NCBI RefSeq assembly: GCF_002954455.1
Contig: NZ_MSCC01000002.1
Span: forward strand, 739,356 to 803,355
Direction of reading: 5' to 3'
DNA from: Photobacterium aquimaris
GTDB lineage: Bacteria > Pseudomonadota > Gammaproteobacteria > Enterobacterales > Vibrionaceae
Length of the DNA: 64,000 nucleotides
Every line of letters begins with the position of its first letter. Position 1 is the stretch's first letter. The translations under genes were made by a program, and so were the position numbers. The notes beneath the pieces are model-generated. The model was not told the origin of the DNA and did no database searches. It saw nothing but the letters and a program-made list of their open reading frames with translations. Of the stretch, positions 16,778 to 26,199 are shown one piece after another.

Positions 16778-18076
16778 TTACTTCTTTAAACGAGTGATTT
16801 TAGTTGCTTTACTGCTAATTGCTTTACGTAAACGAGCACGACGCTCAGCAGCAGATTGATCCTGAGTCGGATTATTTTGACGACCCGCACGATCGCGATA
16901 AGCTGCTTTAGTGTTCATGCGCTCAACTAATGCTTCACGGCTCTTTGGCTCGTAACCTTCTAATTGTACGCGGTGAATGCGTTGATTAATCAAACGCTCG
17001 ATTTGAACTAAAGTAAGTTCTTCTTCACGGCTAACAAATGAGATTGCATTACCTTTTTGTCCTGCACGACCAGTACGGCCAATACGGTGTACATAGTCTT
17101 CAGCAAGGAAAGGCATGTCGTAGTTTACAACATACGGTAAGTTTTGAATATCTAGACCGCGAGCAGCAACTTCTGTTGCAACCATAACGCGTGCTTTACC
17201 TTCTTTAAACTCTTCTAATGCACGACGACGGGCACTTTGTGCTTTATCACCATGGCAAAGCACCGCTTTTATACCATCAAGCTTTAGTTCTTTAACTAGT
17301 TGGTTTGCGGTTTCTTTGTAGTTTACAAAAACTAACACTTGTGGCCAGTTTTTCTTACCAATCAATTCAGATAGCATTTCACGTTTGCGATCTTCATCAA
17401 CAGGATAGACTACGTGTGCAACCGTTGACGCTGTACTGTTTTCTGGTGTTACAGTAATACGTTGTGGCTTACGTAGAATATCTGCCGCTAATGCGTTCAT
17501 TTGTGCAGAAGAGGTTGCAGAGAACAGCATTGTTTGTGGCTTAGTGCGAATATCTTCTAGAATAACGCGAATAGCGCCGATAAAGCCCATATCAAGCATA
17601 CGGTCAGCTTCGTCAAACACTAAAAATTCTAAGTTAGCTAATGAAACGTTATTTTGTTCCATGTGCTCAATTAAACGACCCGGTGTTGCTACAAGAATAT
17701 CAACACCTTGTTCTAGGCGTTTTTCTTGCGATGACATTTTCTTACCACCAAAGATAGCGGCACAATTAATGTCAGTATATTTTGCGTAATCGTTAATATT
17801 TACTGAGATTTGTTCAGCCAATTCACGCGTTGGTGCAAGAATTAATGCGCGAACGTTAAAACGGGTTTTGGTTGCTGGTTTATCCAACAACTTTTGAATA
17901 ATAGGTAGTGCGAAGGCTGCTGTTTTGCCTGTACCTGTTTGTGCTAAAGCTAAAATATCAGCACCACGTCGTGCTTGAGGAATGGCTTTTTGCTGAATTG
18001 GGGTTAATTTCTCATAACCCATCTCAGTTAATGCTTTAACGAGATCTTGAGAAAAACCTTGAGATAAAAATGACAT
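16778..18076 (-). CDS. DEAD-box ATP-dependent RNA helicase, RhlE group
   Basis: ATP-driven RNA unwinding enzyme, likely in ribosome assembly or RNA turnover. All helicase motifs are intact: GYEKLTPIQQKAIP (Q motif), [12 protein letters not shown] (I), APTRELAEQ (Ia), ATPGRL (Ib), DEAD (II), FSATSS (III), VLVFVNYKETANQL (IV), VATEVAARGLDI (V) and [10 protein letters not shown] (VI). The 432-aa protein ends in a basic tail of about 60 residues. It is a paralogue of the rhlE gene at 33383-34834 but has clearly diverged from it. Vibrionaceae usually carry several such helicases, so no gene symbol is given. Confidence 0.9.
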   Translation of the reverse strand: MSFLSQGFSQDLVKALTEMGYEKLTPIQQKAIPQARRGADILALAQTGTGKTAAFALPIIQKLLDKPATKTRFNVRALILAPTRELAEQISVNINDYAKYTDINCAAIFGGKKMSSQEKRLEQGVDILVATPGRLIEHMEQNNVSLANLEFLVFDEADRMLDMGFIGAIRVILEDIRTKPQTMLFSATSSAQMNALAADILRKPQRITVTPENSTASTVAHVVYPVDEDRKREMLSELIGKKNWPQVLVFVNYKETANQLVKELKLDGIKAVLCHGDKAQSARRRALEEFKEGKARVMVATEVAARGLDIQNLPYVVNYDMPFLAEDYVHRIGRTGRAGQKGNAISFVSREEELTLVQIERLINQRIHRVQLEGYEPKSREALVERMNTKAAYRDRAGRQNNPTQDQSAAERRARLRKAISSKATKITRLKK

Positions 18077-18220
18077 GCTGTGTTCCTAAACTGTCGGCCT
18101 ATGCCGATTACATTCATAAACTAATGATTATTTTCAGCTTATGAATGTAATCTGCGAATAAAATGACCGCATATTATAGTTGATTGTAGCTTATTTCGCT
18201 ACTGTATCCTGAGTTAACAT

Positions 18221-18243
18221 AAACCCCGCATTGAGCGGGGTTT
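18221..18243 (-). terminator. Rho-independent terminator
   Basis: AAACCCCGC pairs with GCGGGGTTT around a 5-nt loop just downstream of the ABC-class ATPase stop. It lies between that gene and the promoter of the helicase gene. Confidence 0.75.
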
Positions 18244-18270
18244 AGAGAATAACCGAGTTTAGCCTAAGGC

Positions 18271-19917
18271 TTACTTAAATTCAGCTTTACGCATTCGGTT
18301 TAAAACAGCCATTACCTCGATAACACGAGGCTTAGCCATTTCACCGTATTTAGGCATCATATCTGCCCAATTGTCGTGTAACATCTTGGCAAATGCATGG
18401 CTAGGATTTTTTTCCCAACCTTTAGTTTGTGCAAGTTGGAACCACAAGTAACCAATAGCCAACAGTTGGCTTGAGTGAGCAATTTGTTCTAGTGCTTGTA
18501 GGTCAATGTATTCACGACCAAAACGTAGTGATGTTTTGTCTTTTACTTGAATACGGAATTTGCCTTCTTCTAGCATTGCTTGCAAGGCACTACGGTTTAT
18601 TTGTCGTGTGCGAGGGTGAACAATAACCTCTGTTCCTTCTTGCTTACGACGTGTTGGGTGAGAAGCAACAACCGCACGTGCTTTTTCTGTTACATCAATA
18701 GCATCATAATTGTGCATTTGAATAACAGTATCTGCGACATCAAGATAGTCACCAGAGCCACCCATTACCAGCATCACTGAAATGTTGTGTTGATCGCGCA
18801 GTAGTGCGATACGGTCAACTAATGGTGTAATTGGCTCATCTTCTTTACAGATCAATGCTTGCATACGCTCATCACGGATCATGAAGTTAGACGCAGAGGT
18901 ATCTTCATCAATCAATAAAGCTTCAGCACCAGCTTCAATGGACTCTTGCAGCCATGATGCTTGTGAGGTTGAACCTGACGCATTTTGACTACTAAACGCA
19001 GTAGTATCTTTACCCATAGGTAAATTGCTGATGTAAGGCGATAGATCAACATTGTGAACACAACGGCCATCTTCTGCACGAATTTTAGCTGCAGCATCAT
19101 TGGTTACAACATATTCACGGCCGTCGCCAGGAACATGATCATAGATAGAGCGTTCAATAGCACTTAGCAGTGTTGACTTACCGTGGAAACCACCACCAAC
19201 GATAAGCGTAATACCTTCAGGAATACCCATACCGCGAATCTTACCTTTATGCGGTGCTTCTAACTCCACCGCTAGGTTATCAGGGCTTAGGAATGGAATA
19301 GCATCAGGTAGTGGCAAATCACTGTTACCTGCAATACGAGGTAATAAGCTGCCATCAGCAACAAAGGCTAATAATTTATGTTGTTTTAGTTGGCTACGTA
19401 GCGCAACTTGATCTTCAACTGCCTCACAGTGACGTTGTAACTCATCCATTGGTAATTCACGTGCGATAGTGGCACGTCGAATCATTTTGGGTAAATAGAA
19501 TGTCAGTAGGTTTAGCGTTTTTTTCGCAATAATAGTACGACCATCAGATGGCAGATTAATGCGGAAACGTAATTCAATACCTTCATCATCAAATACGACA
19601 GAGGTACGATCTAGAATTGTTTGTCCTGGCATGTCAATTAAGACAGCGTTGTCTTGCTGGGATAAATCAGCAAAGAAGCGTGCAATAAAATCACGAGCTG
19701 CACGCTGATAATCAGTCGATTTTCCACGTAGCCATTCAAGGTCAGTGAGTGACCATGCGCGACGAGCACGAACGCGAGAAGCTGGCGCAAAGGGATCCGA
19801 CTGAACGGTATCGATAAAAAAGTCGAAATCAACAAAGTGATATTCACCGCGCATACTTGAATAGCTGCGGTAGTTATGACGGTCAATTTTATGGAGTTTG
19901 GCTTCGAGTAATTGCAT
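18271..19917 (-). CDS. Predicted ATPase of the ABC class (PF09818-type)
   Basis: Soluble P-loop protein of the family often annotated as ABC-class ATPase, with no transmembrane partner and no established function. In the longer frame from 19956, Walker A is GGGFHGKST at about residues 254-262 and the acidic Walker B-like stretch is AEALLIDEDTSASNFMIRD. The N-terminal LHKIDRHNYRSYSSMRGEY region is a family hallmark. I chose ATG 19917, which has a GGGG just upstream and fits the usual family start; ATG 19956 has no such site. It is separated from the helicase by a terminator, so probably monocistronic. Confidence 0.8.
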   Translation of the reverse strand: MQLLEAKLHKIDRHNYRSYSSMRGEYHFVDFDFFIDTVQSDPFAPASRVRARRAWSLTDLEWLRGKSTDYQRAARDFIARFFADLSQQDNAVLIDMPGQTILDRTSVVFDDEGIELRFRINLPSDGRTIIAKKTLNLLTFYLPKMIRRATIARELPMDELQRHCEAVEDQVALRSQLKQHKLLAFVADGSLLPRIAGNSDLPLPDAIPFLSPDNLAVELEAPHKGKIRGMGIPEGITLIVGGGFHGKSTLLSAIERSIYDHVPGDGREYVVTNDAAAKIRAEDGRCVHNVDLSPYISNLPMGKDTTAFSSQNASGSTSQASWLQESIEAGAEALLIDEDTSASNFMIRDERMQALICKEDEPITPLVDRIALLRDQHNISVMLVMGGSGDYLDVADTVIQMHNYDAIDVTEKARAVVASHPTRRKQEGTEVIVHPRTRQINRSALQAMLEEGKFRIQVKDKTSLRFGREYIDLQALEQIAHSSQLLAIGYLWFQLAQTKGWEKNPSHAFAKMLHDNWADMMPKYGEMAKPRVIEVMAVLNRMRKAEFK

Positions 19918-20512
19918 ATCGCCCCGATATCGTTCGTTATTGAATGCAGAGCGCATAATGAGGTCGGCTCTGGTCGCTGGATATTACACTAAACACTGGC
20001 TTTTGGCATGAAAACTTTAGCTAGCTCACAAAAAACAGCTAAAAAGTAGGCGTATTTCAACGACTATAATGATAGGAATGTAAAGTCATTTTATATTGAA
20101 TAAAAAACACAATTCGATTATATCGTTACAAAACGAAGTGTTTTTTATAATGTGTCAATTCTCAAAGACAATACGCAATATAAATATCCCTCTATGGTAT
20201 AGATATACCTAATATCTATATGATTTTTTGTTTGATTTTTCATGTTATAAATTAGTTATTTTTATATGATAAAATTACTTAGTTTAGAACTCTAAATTAT
20301 CATCAAAAAAAAGTGATTATTATTACTAAAAATGAAATTGTAACTAAAGGTAAGCTATTTTCGTCTTTTCTATCTCTCAATACTGGTTATCTTTGCTGTT
20401 ATGATGCATTCTTAAAATATAAAACAACGAAAAGCCACATAAAAACAATCGCTTATGCCTTGAGGGTATAAGTGATTGTGTTGTGTGACCATGATGATCA
20501 AAGGTACTAAAG
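19918..20512. promoter_or_regulatory. Divergent AT-rich intergenic region
   Basis: No gene is supported here. It holds the promoters of the divergent ABC-class ATPase and phosphotransferase genes, in very AT-rich sequence from about 20150 to 20340, which could bind nucleoid proteins. The only strong structure is the hairpin at 20445-20479. Confidence 0.5.
20445..20479 (+). promoter_or_regulatory. Long hairpin in the leader of the phosphotransferase gene
   Basis: ACAATCGCTTATGCC pairs along all 15 positions with GGTATAAGTGATTGT, two of the pairs being G-U, around a 5-nt loop. The G-U pairs on the + strand suggest selection as RNA. It ends 33 nt before the start codon and has no following T tract, so attenuation or mRNA stability is more likely than termination. 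Confidence 0.4.
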
Positions 20513-21403
20513 ATGAATAAACCCCAGCTAAAAGTCATTGCTGAAAATGCGTTTATGGCAATGTTTCGTCGCAAAGCTGACGTGTGTGATATTCAGGAAA
20601 CCTTTTATGGTTGGGTCGTTTTTCTGGCCTCAGGGAAGTTGAAAATTGTAGTTAAATTTTCACGTGAAGTCGGTCGTATAGGAAAAGAAGTCGCGAGTTT
20701 AGAGCAGTTACGTAAAATTGTGTCATGCCCTGTACCTGAGATTTATTTGTTTGGCCGAGAAAGTGGTTATGATTATATCGTTTTAGATTGGTTAGAAGGG
20801 GTCTCTGCGCACCAATTACCTGAAGATTCTAAAGCGGTGATGACATTTAGAGAAGATTATACTGATATTTTACTGGCACTTCATGAGCATCAGCATCCAC
20901 AAGGTTTTGAGCTTTCAAATGGCGAATTTAGTCAAAACTTGGGAGCAGCATTTGATGATTGGATGGGAAGCGTATATCACTACTTGATGAGCATAGGCTC
21001 TCCCTTTAGTGCTGCTCTAAAAGATAAATTTACCGCCCTATGGGAAGATAGAGCCAAAGTATTAGCTCCGATTGCTCATGAGTCATCATCATTTGTTCAT
21101 GATGATTGTCATATTGCTAATGTGTTGTTTGATCCTACTACTTTTAAAGTCGCTGGTTTGTTAGATCCTTGCGATAGTGGTTTTAAACATCGAGAACTGG
21201 ATGTAATTCATCTGTTTGATGTCCGTAGTGACTTACATATTGCAGAGCGTTATCTTGAAAAAAGTCATTTAGATGATGGCTTTGAACAACGTCGCCATTT
21301 TTTCAGTCTATGGGATGATGCTAAACATAGCCGCAATATGGGGTGGTATAATGAAAAATGGTTAACCAATAAATTTTCATTATATGAAGCGGCAGCACAT
21401 TAG
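20513..21403 (+). CDS. Aminoglycoside phosphotransferase-fold kinase
   Basis: Protein of the APH/choline-kinase superfamily that transfers phosphate from ATP to a small molecule. The catalytic loop (Brenner motif) is HDDCHIANVLF and the metal-binding Asp is in GLLDPCDSGF, in the usual place about 20 residues later. The N-lobe Lys is in KIVVKFSREVG and a Glu is in EVASLEQL. At 296 aa it is normal for the family. This fold is common in housekeeping kinases, so antibiotic resistance should not be assumed. Monocistronic, with a hairpin in its leader. Confidence 0.78.
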   Translation: MNKPQLKVIAENAFMAMFRRKADVCDIQETFYGWVVFLASGKLKIVVKFSREVGRIGKEVASLEQLRKIVSCPVPEIYLFGRESGYDYIVLDWLEGVSAHQLPEDSKAVMTFREDYTDILLALHEHQHPQGFELSNGEFSQNLGAAFDDWMGSVYHYLMSIGSPFSAALKDKFTALWEDRAKVLAPIAHESSSFVHDDCHIANVLFDPTTFKVAGLLDPCDSGFKHRELDVIHLFDVRSDLHIAERYLEKSHLDDGFEQRRHFFSLWDDAKHSRNMGWYNEKWLTNKFSLYEAAAH

Positions 21404-21499
21404 AAAGGCCGCTGGTGGCAGATGATTTATTTGGCATAACGTTAAACCACGTATTATGGTTAATTACTGCCTGTATAAATGTAATAGAAGAGAGAATGT

Positions 21500-22201
21500 A
21501 TGAAGAAAACTGCAGTAGGTTTATTGGCCTTGTCGCTTTTTGGTTGTGCTCAACAGCCATCACTAAAAGACCAATCACAACCAACAGTTTCAACAACGTC
21601 ACAACCAACAGCTAAACCTTTAGTGTTTGCTTCAATGGTGACCGCTGCTGAAATGCAAGCAGCTGCAAAAGCTCAAACTATTGCTGCTGAAAAAAAAGCT
21701 CACCGAGTTAAAAAACAGGCCTTAGCTGTAACTGAAGTAACAACCGATAAAATCACCGCTTCAACGGCGTCAAAGAAATTAACTACAGTCAATCATAAAG
21801 CGAGCTCTAAAACCAAAGACGGTATGTTAGTGCTAGGTCATCATGAGTGGGTGTTGATGTTGCCAGGTTCTAAACATGTTTCTGCTTATGTTGATCCTAA
21901 ATCTTCTACATCTCGCGTTGGGGTTAAAAATCTGGTTGAATTTGAACGTAACGGCGATAACTGGGTTAAATTTGTGTTCCAAGGTAAAGAATATAAATAT
22001 CCTGTAGAGGCCTGGTCAAAAGCTGACAATAACGCCCGTTTACCGATTGTTTTATTACGCACAAAGCTAGGCGATCGAAATGATGAAGTTGAATACCAAT
22101 TGATAGATGGCGGCAATGGTGTAGTGTTAGGTGAAAATTTTATGCGTGATATCGCAATCCAAAATAGCCAACGTAAATATGTACAGCCAAAAGCGAAATA
22201 A
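21500..22201 (+). CDS. Lipoprotein with degenerate retropepsin-like (PF05618/RimB-type) domain
   Basis: Starts MKKTAVGLLALSLFGC with a lipobox (LFGC), so it is a lipoprotein anchored after Cys16. A low-complexity Ala/Lys/Thr linker runs to about residue 105. The C-terminal 125 residues follow the pattern of the putative ATP-dependent zinc protease/RimB family: GHHEWVLMLPGSKHVSAYVD, then FERNGDNWVKFVF, then VLGENFMRDIAI. The family motif DTGA is replaced by DPKS, keeping the Asp but losing the Thr-Gly, so peptidase activity is doubtful. SD GAGAG precedes the ATG. A bidirectional terminator follows. Confidence 0.65.
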   Translation: MKKTAVGLLALSLFGCAQQPSLKDQSQPTVSTTSQPTAKPLVFASMVTAAEMQAAAKAQTIAAEKKAHRVKKQALAVTEVTTDKITASTASKKLTTVNHKASSKTKDGMLVLGHHEWVLMLPGSKHVSAYVDPKSSTSRVGVKNLVEFERNGDNWVKFVFQGKEYKYPVEAWSKADNNARLPIVLLRTKLGDRNDEVEYQLIDGGNGVVLGENFMRDIAIQNSQRKYVQPKAK

Positions 22202-22227
22202 GCTTTATTCTTAGCATAACGCATAAG

Positions 22228-22266
22228 AAACGGCATTGCTCTTAATTAAGATCAATGCCGTTTTTA
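22228..22266. terminator. Bidirectional terminator
   Basis: AACGGCATTG pairs with CAATGCCGTT, with an inner CTTAATTAAG palindrome in the loop, and a T tract follows. It separates the converging lipoprotein and DUF2797 genes. Confidence 0.85.
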
Positions 22267-22282
22267 GTTGTTACCGGTATGC

Positions 22283-23107
22283 TTATTCTGCAATGATTAC
22301 TTCGTAACTGCTAAATTTACGAATATTAATCACACCAGTATCAAATAATAAATACTGGCCTTTAATTCCCTCAAGAATACCGCTAACAACAGGCTCTTTA
22401 TCAAAATTGTGAGACGCTATTTTGGTTGGGAAATGATCAACAGGATAATGAATATCAACAATATCATTATTTAAATATTCGATAGCATCTTCACCAAACT
22501 CTGCGCAGATCTCGGCCAGTTTTTGTTTTACCTCAGGCAATAGTAATTGCGCTTGTTGGTGTAAATCGATATTGCTATTATTGCCTTTTAGCATGGTGCG
22601 CCAGTTGGTTTTGTCTGCCACCATTTCAGCAATAGCAACTTCCACTAAACCAGAGATTTGACGTGTTTTTACTTTTAATACTGCCAGTGCTTGTGTGGCA
22701 CCTTGATCTATCCAGCGAGTCGGAAGCTGAGTATGACGAGTAATACCGACTTTTAGTGCAGAGGTATTAGAAAGATACACATAGTGAGGCACCATGCAGT
22801 TTTCCTCTCCCCATTGTGGTTCTCGGCAGGTTCCTTTTGCATAATGGCAAGTTTCTGGCTTCATGATACACATATCGCAACTTGCCAGTTTTTTCATACA
22901 CGGAAAGCAATGGCCTTGTGAATAACTCTTTTTGGTTTTCTTGCCGCATGAACAGCAGAATATATTGCCAGTATGAGTAAGGGTTAATTGTTTACCTATG
23001 AAAGGGTTTAGGTGAAGTTGCTGATCGCCAATTGGAAGGTAGTAATCGACAACCTTTCCAAGCGATGATTTCATTTTGCTGAGTGTACCTTGCATGCTCT
23101 TGCTCAC
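22283..23107 (-). CDS. DUF2797 zinc-ribbon-like protein
   Basis: Cytosolic protein of about 274 aa in a family of unknown function. The N-terminal half has many paired cysteines for metal binding: FCCSCGKKTKKS, HCFPCMKKL, CDMCIMKPETCHY, GTCREPQWGEENC. A GIY-YIG-like stretch follows: HYVYLSNTSALKVGITRHT with R at IDQGATQ, typical of the family. Such a fold hints at nucleic-acid binding or cleavage, but no activity is established. Start ATG 23107. Confidence 0.78.
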   Translation of the reverse strand: MSKSMQGTLSKMKSSLGKVVDYYLPIGDQQLHLNPFIGKQLTLTHTGNIFCCSCGKKTKKSYSQGHCFPCMKKLASCDMCIMKPETCHYAKGTCREPQWGEENCMVPHYVYLSNTSALKVGITRHTQLPTRWIDQGATQALAVLKVKTRQISGLVEVAIAEMVADKTNWRTMLKGNNSNIDLHQQAQLLLPEVKQKLAEICAEFGEDAIEYLNNDIVDIHYPVDHFPTKIASHNFDKEPVVSGILEGIKGQYLLFDTGVINIRKFSSYEVIIAE

Positions 23108-23180
23108 TGTTTATTTTTGTTATGAGTGTATCAGGGATTGGTATTAACCCCTAGATATCTTAATAATTTACAGTATTAAC

Positions 23181-23996
23181 TTACTTTGCTTTTGATATTA
23201 CTTTTAATTGAAGTGGCTGTGTTTTTTCTTGAGGAGAGAAAAAATGCTTAATATTTTTTTTTGAAATAAAGCTACGCATATCTAATTGAGCATATTTTTT
23301 AGAATTATATAACTTGAATTTAGTTACAAATAATATGGGATTGTGATCAGAGCAGTTGGAACTTTGTTTTATGCTCTCAAGGGCAAGCGGTTTGTTATTA
23401 ATCGGGATCTCAGATAATAATGTTAGGTTTACCACTATATTATCTTTAATAATCAGAGTGTTATTTTTTTTATTTATTTTTATATGTTTATCACTAAAGT
23501 AGTAATTATCATTGTGAATATAAATATTAGCAATGTTATAGTTTGCTTTTTTATGACAGTTGTTTTCTTTAGTATAAAAAAAAACCAGATATCCAGGTAA
23601 AAAATGTTGGAATTTGTAACTTACCACCATTTTTTGTTCACTTGATCCTGAGAATAAGTCTTCGATGGATAAACTATTGTATTTTGAAAGTACCTTTATA
23701 ACATCTGCTGTTAGACGATAAGGTGTTTTTACTTCCATTGGTTGAAAGAAAAAAAGTACACAAAATTGGAAGACAAAAATAGTAACGATAATAGAGAATT
23801 TTTGTAATGTGGATCTAATGGTTTTAAGTATCCAATTATAGCTTATGATAAATACGATAACAGACAATGCGCATGAAAGGGGGTATCCTATGATAATCCC
23901 AGCTCCTGTTGACATATGACTAAGTATAATCGCCTCTGTAATAATGATACTTATCGATAAAAATAATGAAATAAAAAACCGTTGGATTCTATTCAT
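23181..23996 (-). CDS. Orphan inner-membrane protein
   Basis: Three hydrophobic segments fill the first 100 residues (about 8-27, 32-53 and 66-87). A soluble Lys/Asn-rich domain of about 170 aa with two or three cysteines follows, probably periplasmic. The composition is more AT-rich than in the neighbouring genes, with many Lys, Asn, Ile and Phe codons, which may mark accessory DNA. No family is recognised and no partner is adjacent. Confidence that it is coding rests on the open frame and the segment pattern. Confidence 0.55.
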   Translation of the reverse strand: MNRIQRFFISLFLSISIIITEAIILSHMSTGAGIIIGYPLSCALSVIVFIISYNWILKTIRSTLQKFSIIVTIFVFQFCVLFFFQPMEVKTPYRLTADVIKVLSKYNSLSIEDLFSGSSEQKMVVSYKFQHFLPGYLVFFYTKENNCHKKANYNIANIYIHNDNYYFSDKHIKINKKNNTLIIKDNIVVNLTLLSEIPINNKPLALESIKQSSNCSDHNPILFVTKFKLYNSKKYAQLDMRSFISKKNIKHFFSPQEKTQPLQLKVISKAK

Positions 23997-24348
23997 GATG
24001 ATTCCTACCCATTATTAAAACAACAACTAATCATTCAAAATTACTCATACTATATATGATATATATTAGTCACAAATAATGAATATTTACACTTATAAAG
24101 CTTTATGCATACAGTGTGTGTTACATCGTATTATTTGTCTCGATCTTTTATTTATATAAAAAGCGTCATCTTTATATCAAACATCAGAATTAATACTATA
24201 CTTTAATAAATTTATTAATACAGGTGATATAATGTGAGGGTTTTTATACTAGAGTGGATGAATAAATATATAGATTTAGTCAGTAAGAAAAAAATATATA
24301 ATCTGTATAAGTGAATATATTTAATGGTAATACTGCAAATAGAAAATA
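23997..24348. other. AT-rich gap without recognisable gene
   Basis: About 350 bp of very AT-rich sequence between the start of the orphan membrane-protein gene and the end of the amino-acid transporter operon, both on the minus strand. It must hold the promoter of the former. I see no ORF, operator or RNA gene. Confidence 0.5.
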
Positions 24349-24380
24349 GACACCCCAAATAATTAATATTTAGGGATGCC
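24349..24380 (-). terminator. Terminator of the amino-acid ABC operon
   Basis: On the minus strand GGCATCCC and GGGGTGTC pair (with G-U pairs), extended by AAATA/TATTT, and TATTTTC follows. It lies 10 bp after the stop of the last gene of the operon. Confidence 0.65.
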
Positions 24381-24390
24381 TAAGTTGTTA

Positions 24391-25329
24391 TCAACGTTGT
24401 AGATGACGTGAACTGTGTTTTTCTAGTTTTCTAAATAATAGCGATAAGCTAAAGCATAATATAAAATAAACAGCACCCACAATGAGCCATATCTCAAAAA
24501 TATACCCAGAAGAGTTAGCTATTTCTGAGCCGGTAAATGTCATTTCCTGTATAGAAATCAATGATATAATTGATGAGTCTTTGACGATGGAAATAAACTG
24601 TCCAGCCAGCGTGGGAACGATAGCAGAAAATGCCTGTGGGAATATCACAAATCGAAATCGACTGTACGTAGATAATCCTAATGAATCAGCTGCTTCCCAT
24701 TGACCTTTGCTAATTGTATCAATACCAGAGCGAATAATTTCAGCAATATAAGCCGCAGCAATCAGCCCGACACATAAAACACCTGAAAATAAGTTCTCCC
24801 ATAAGTTACTGTGTCCAAATAATATTATTTGCAATACATTTTCTTGACCGCTGTAGTGGCGGAATAAATGACTTAATCCTAGTAGTGGAATAAGTTGATT
24901 TGAAATGAAAAAGTAAAAAATAAACACAAAAACAAGCGGGGGTATATTACGTACAACTTGAATGTAACTACTCGCAATCAAGTTGATGATCTTAAATGAT
25001 GAACGATGTGCAAGCGCAAGCAATAAACCCATTGTTGCCGCAAAAATCATTCCCCATATACTTACTCGAATTGTACTAATAATCCCTTGAATAAAGTAAG
25101 GGATACCGCCATCGTGACTACACGTAAATACAAGCTCAAGTGCTCGATGCCAGTGCCAGTTATAGTGGATACCTACCGAAGAGCGGTAGGCTAACCATCC
25201 AATAAAACAGCTAATAATGATGAGTAAAATAACATCGAGTTTATTTAGCTTAAAATTAAAACGACGCTTCACAGGCGGGGGAGAACCCGCCTGTGATTCG
25301 TTGTTACATGACGTTTTAGTTACAGTCAT
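24391..25329 (-). CDS. Polar amino-acid ABC transporter permease (second subunit)
   Basis: Inner-membrane permease of the His/Gln/Glu importer type. An N-terminal helix (VILLIIISCFIGWLAY) precedes a long periplasmic stretch with the unusual HYNWHWHR. The BPD permease domain starts at about residue 80 and contains the EAA loop, QWEAADSLGLSTYSRFRFV, which docks on the ATPase. At 312 aa it is longer than usual (about 220-240 aa) because of the N-terminal extension. It begins 2 bp after the binding-protein gene, so it is the last gene of the operon. Together with the first permease it should form the heterodimeric pore. Confidence 0.87.
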   Translation of the reverse strand: MTVTKTSCNNESQAGSPPPVKRRFNFKLNKLDVILLIIISCFIGWLAYRSSVGIHYNWHWHRALELVFTCSHDGGIPYFIQGIISTIRVSIWGMIFAATMGLLLALAHRSSFKIINLIASSYIQVVRNIPPLVFVFIFYFFISNQLIPLLGLSHLFRHYSGQENVLQIILFGHSNLWENLFSGVLCVGLIAAAYIAEIIRSGIDTISKGQWEAADSLGLSTYSRFRFVIFPQAFSAIVPTLAGQFISIVKDSSIISLISIQEMTFTGSEIANSSGYIFEIWLIVGAVYFILCFSLSLLFRKLEKHSSRHLQR

Positions 25330-25331
25330 TA

Positions 25332-26147
25332 TTATTTAGTCTCGTTAACCTGATCTTGCCATTTCATGGTTTTAAACCAGTATTGGTAACGACTATTTAA
25401 CCAACCGTCTTCAGTGCGCACTTGAATCCAGTTATTGAGGAAGTTAAGTAAGTTAAAGTCACCCTGACGAATAGCAAAACCTGTTGCGTAACGTGTTAAT
25501 GGTTTCTTAAATGGCATAAATAAACTATTTGGATTTTTAAGCACCATTTGCTCTGGCGTTGGTGTTGATGCTAGTGCTGCTTGAGCATTGCCATTTAATA
25601 CTTCTTGGAAAGCTTGAGTTTCATCATCAAACTGACGTAATTTTGCTTTTGGAAATAATTTACGTGCCGTTTGAACAGGGTAGGCACCACTACGAACAGC
25701 AATAGTTACACTACGTTTATTATAGTCAGCAATTGTTGTCATTTTTGATGCAAGCTTTTTGTTTGCAACCATTTGAACGGCAGAATATGAGTATGGGTGG
25801 GTGAAAAGAACACTCATATTTCGCTCTGGTGTAATCGTTAATCCACCAATAATAACATCAAACTTACCTGCTAATAGTGCTGGAATAATACCATCCCAAG
25901 CGGTAGGTACGAATTCAATTTTCAAACCCGCATCAGCAGCTAAACGTTTTGCAACATCAACTTCAAAGCCGATCAAATCACCTTGTTTATCGCGCATCGC
26001 CCAAGGGACAAATGTAGATAAACCGACCCGTAATGTGCCACTTTCTTTTATTTGCTGTAAAGCATTTGTATCGTCTGAAGCAAAGGCATTGGTAGCCCCT
26101 AATAAGCAAGTAAAAACGGTAAGTAATACCGCAATGAAGCGTTTCAT
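25332..26147 (-). CDS. Periplasmic amino-acid-binding protein (SBP family 3)
   Basis: Secreted solute-binding protein: the signal peptide MKRFIAVLLTVFTCLLGATN ends near AFA. The family-3 motif GFEVDVAKRLAADAGLKIEF and the strands DVIIGGLTITPERN fix the family. The ligand-binding Arg/Asp pattern (ITPER and the late TRYATGFAIRQGD) suits a polar amino acid, but the exact ligand cannot be named. ATG 26147 is preceded by GGAG at the right distance; the ATG four codons earlier is part of that site. It lies between the two permease genes of the operon. Confidence 0.88.
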   Translation of the reverse strand: MKRFIAVLLTVFTCLLGATNAFASDDTNALQQIKESGTLRVGLSTFVPWAMRDKQGDLIGFEVDVAKRLAADAGLKIEFVPTAWDGIIPALLAGKFDVIIGGLTITPERNMSVLFTHPYSYSAVQMVANKKLASKMTTIADYNKRSVTIAVRSGAYPVQTARKLFPKAKLRQFDDETQAFQEVLNGNAQAALASTPTPEQMVLKNPNSLFMPFKKPLTRYATGFAIRQGDFNLLNFLNNWIQVRTEDGWLNSRYQYWFKTMKWQDQVNETK

Positions 26148-26199
26148 AGCTTTCTCCATTGGTTCATATGGTTCATATAAATATTAGAATATTAGTATA

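Noticed and set aside
20513..21403. Aminoglycoside-resistance gene
   Set aside because: The APH fold is clear, but it is shared by many housekeeping kinases and nothing nearby suggests a resistance island.
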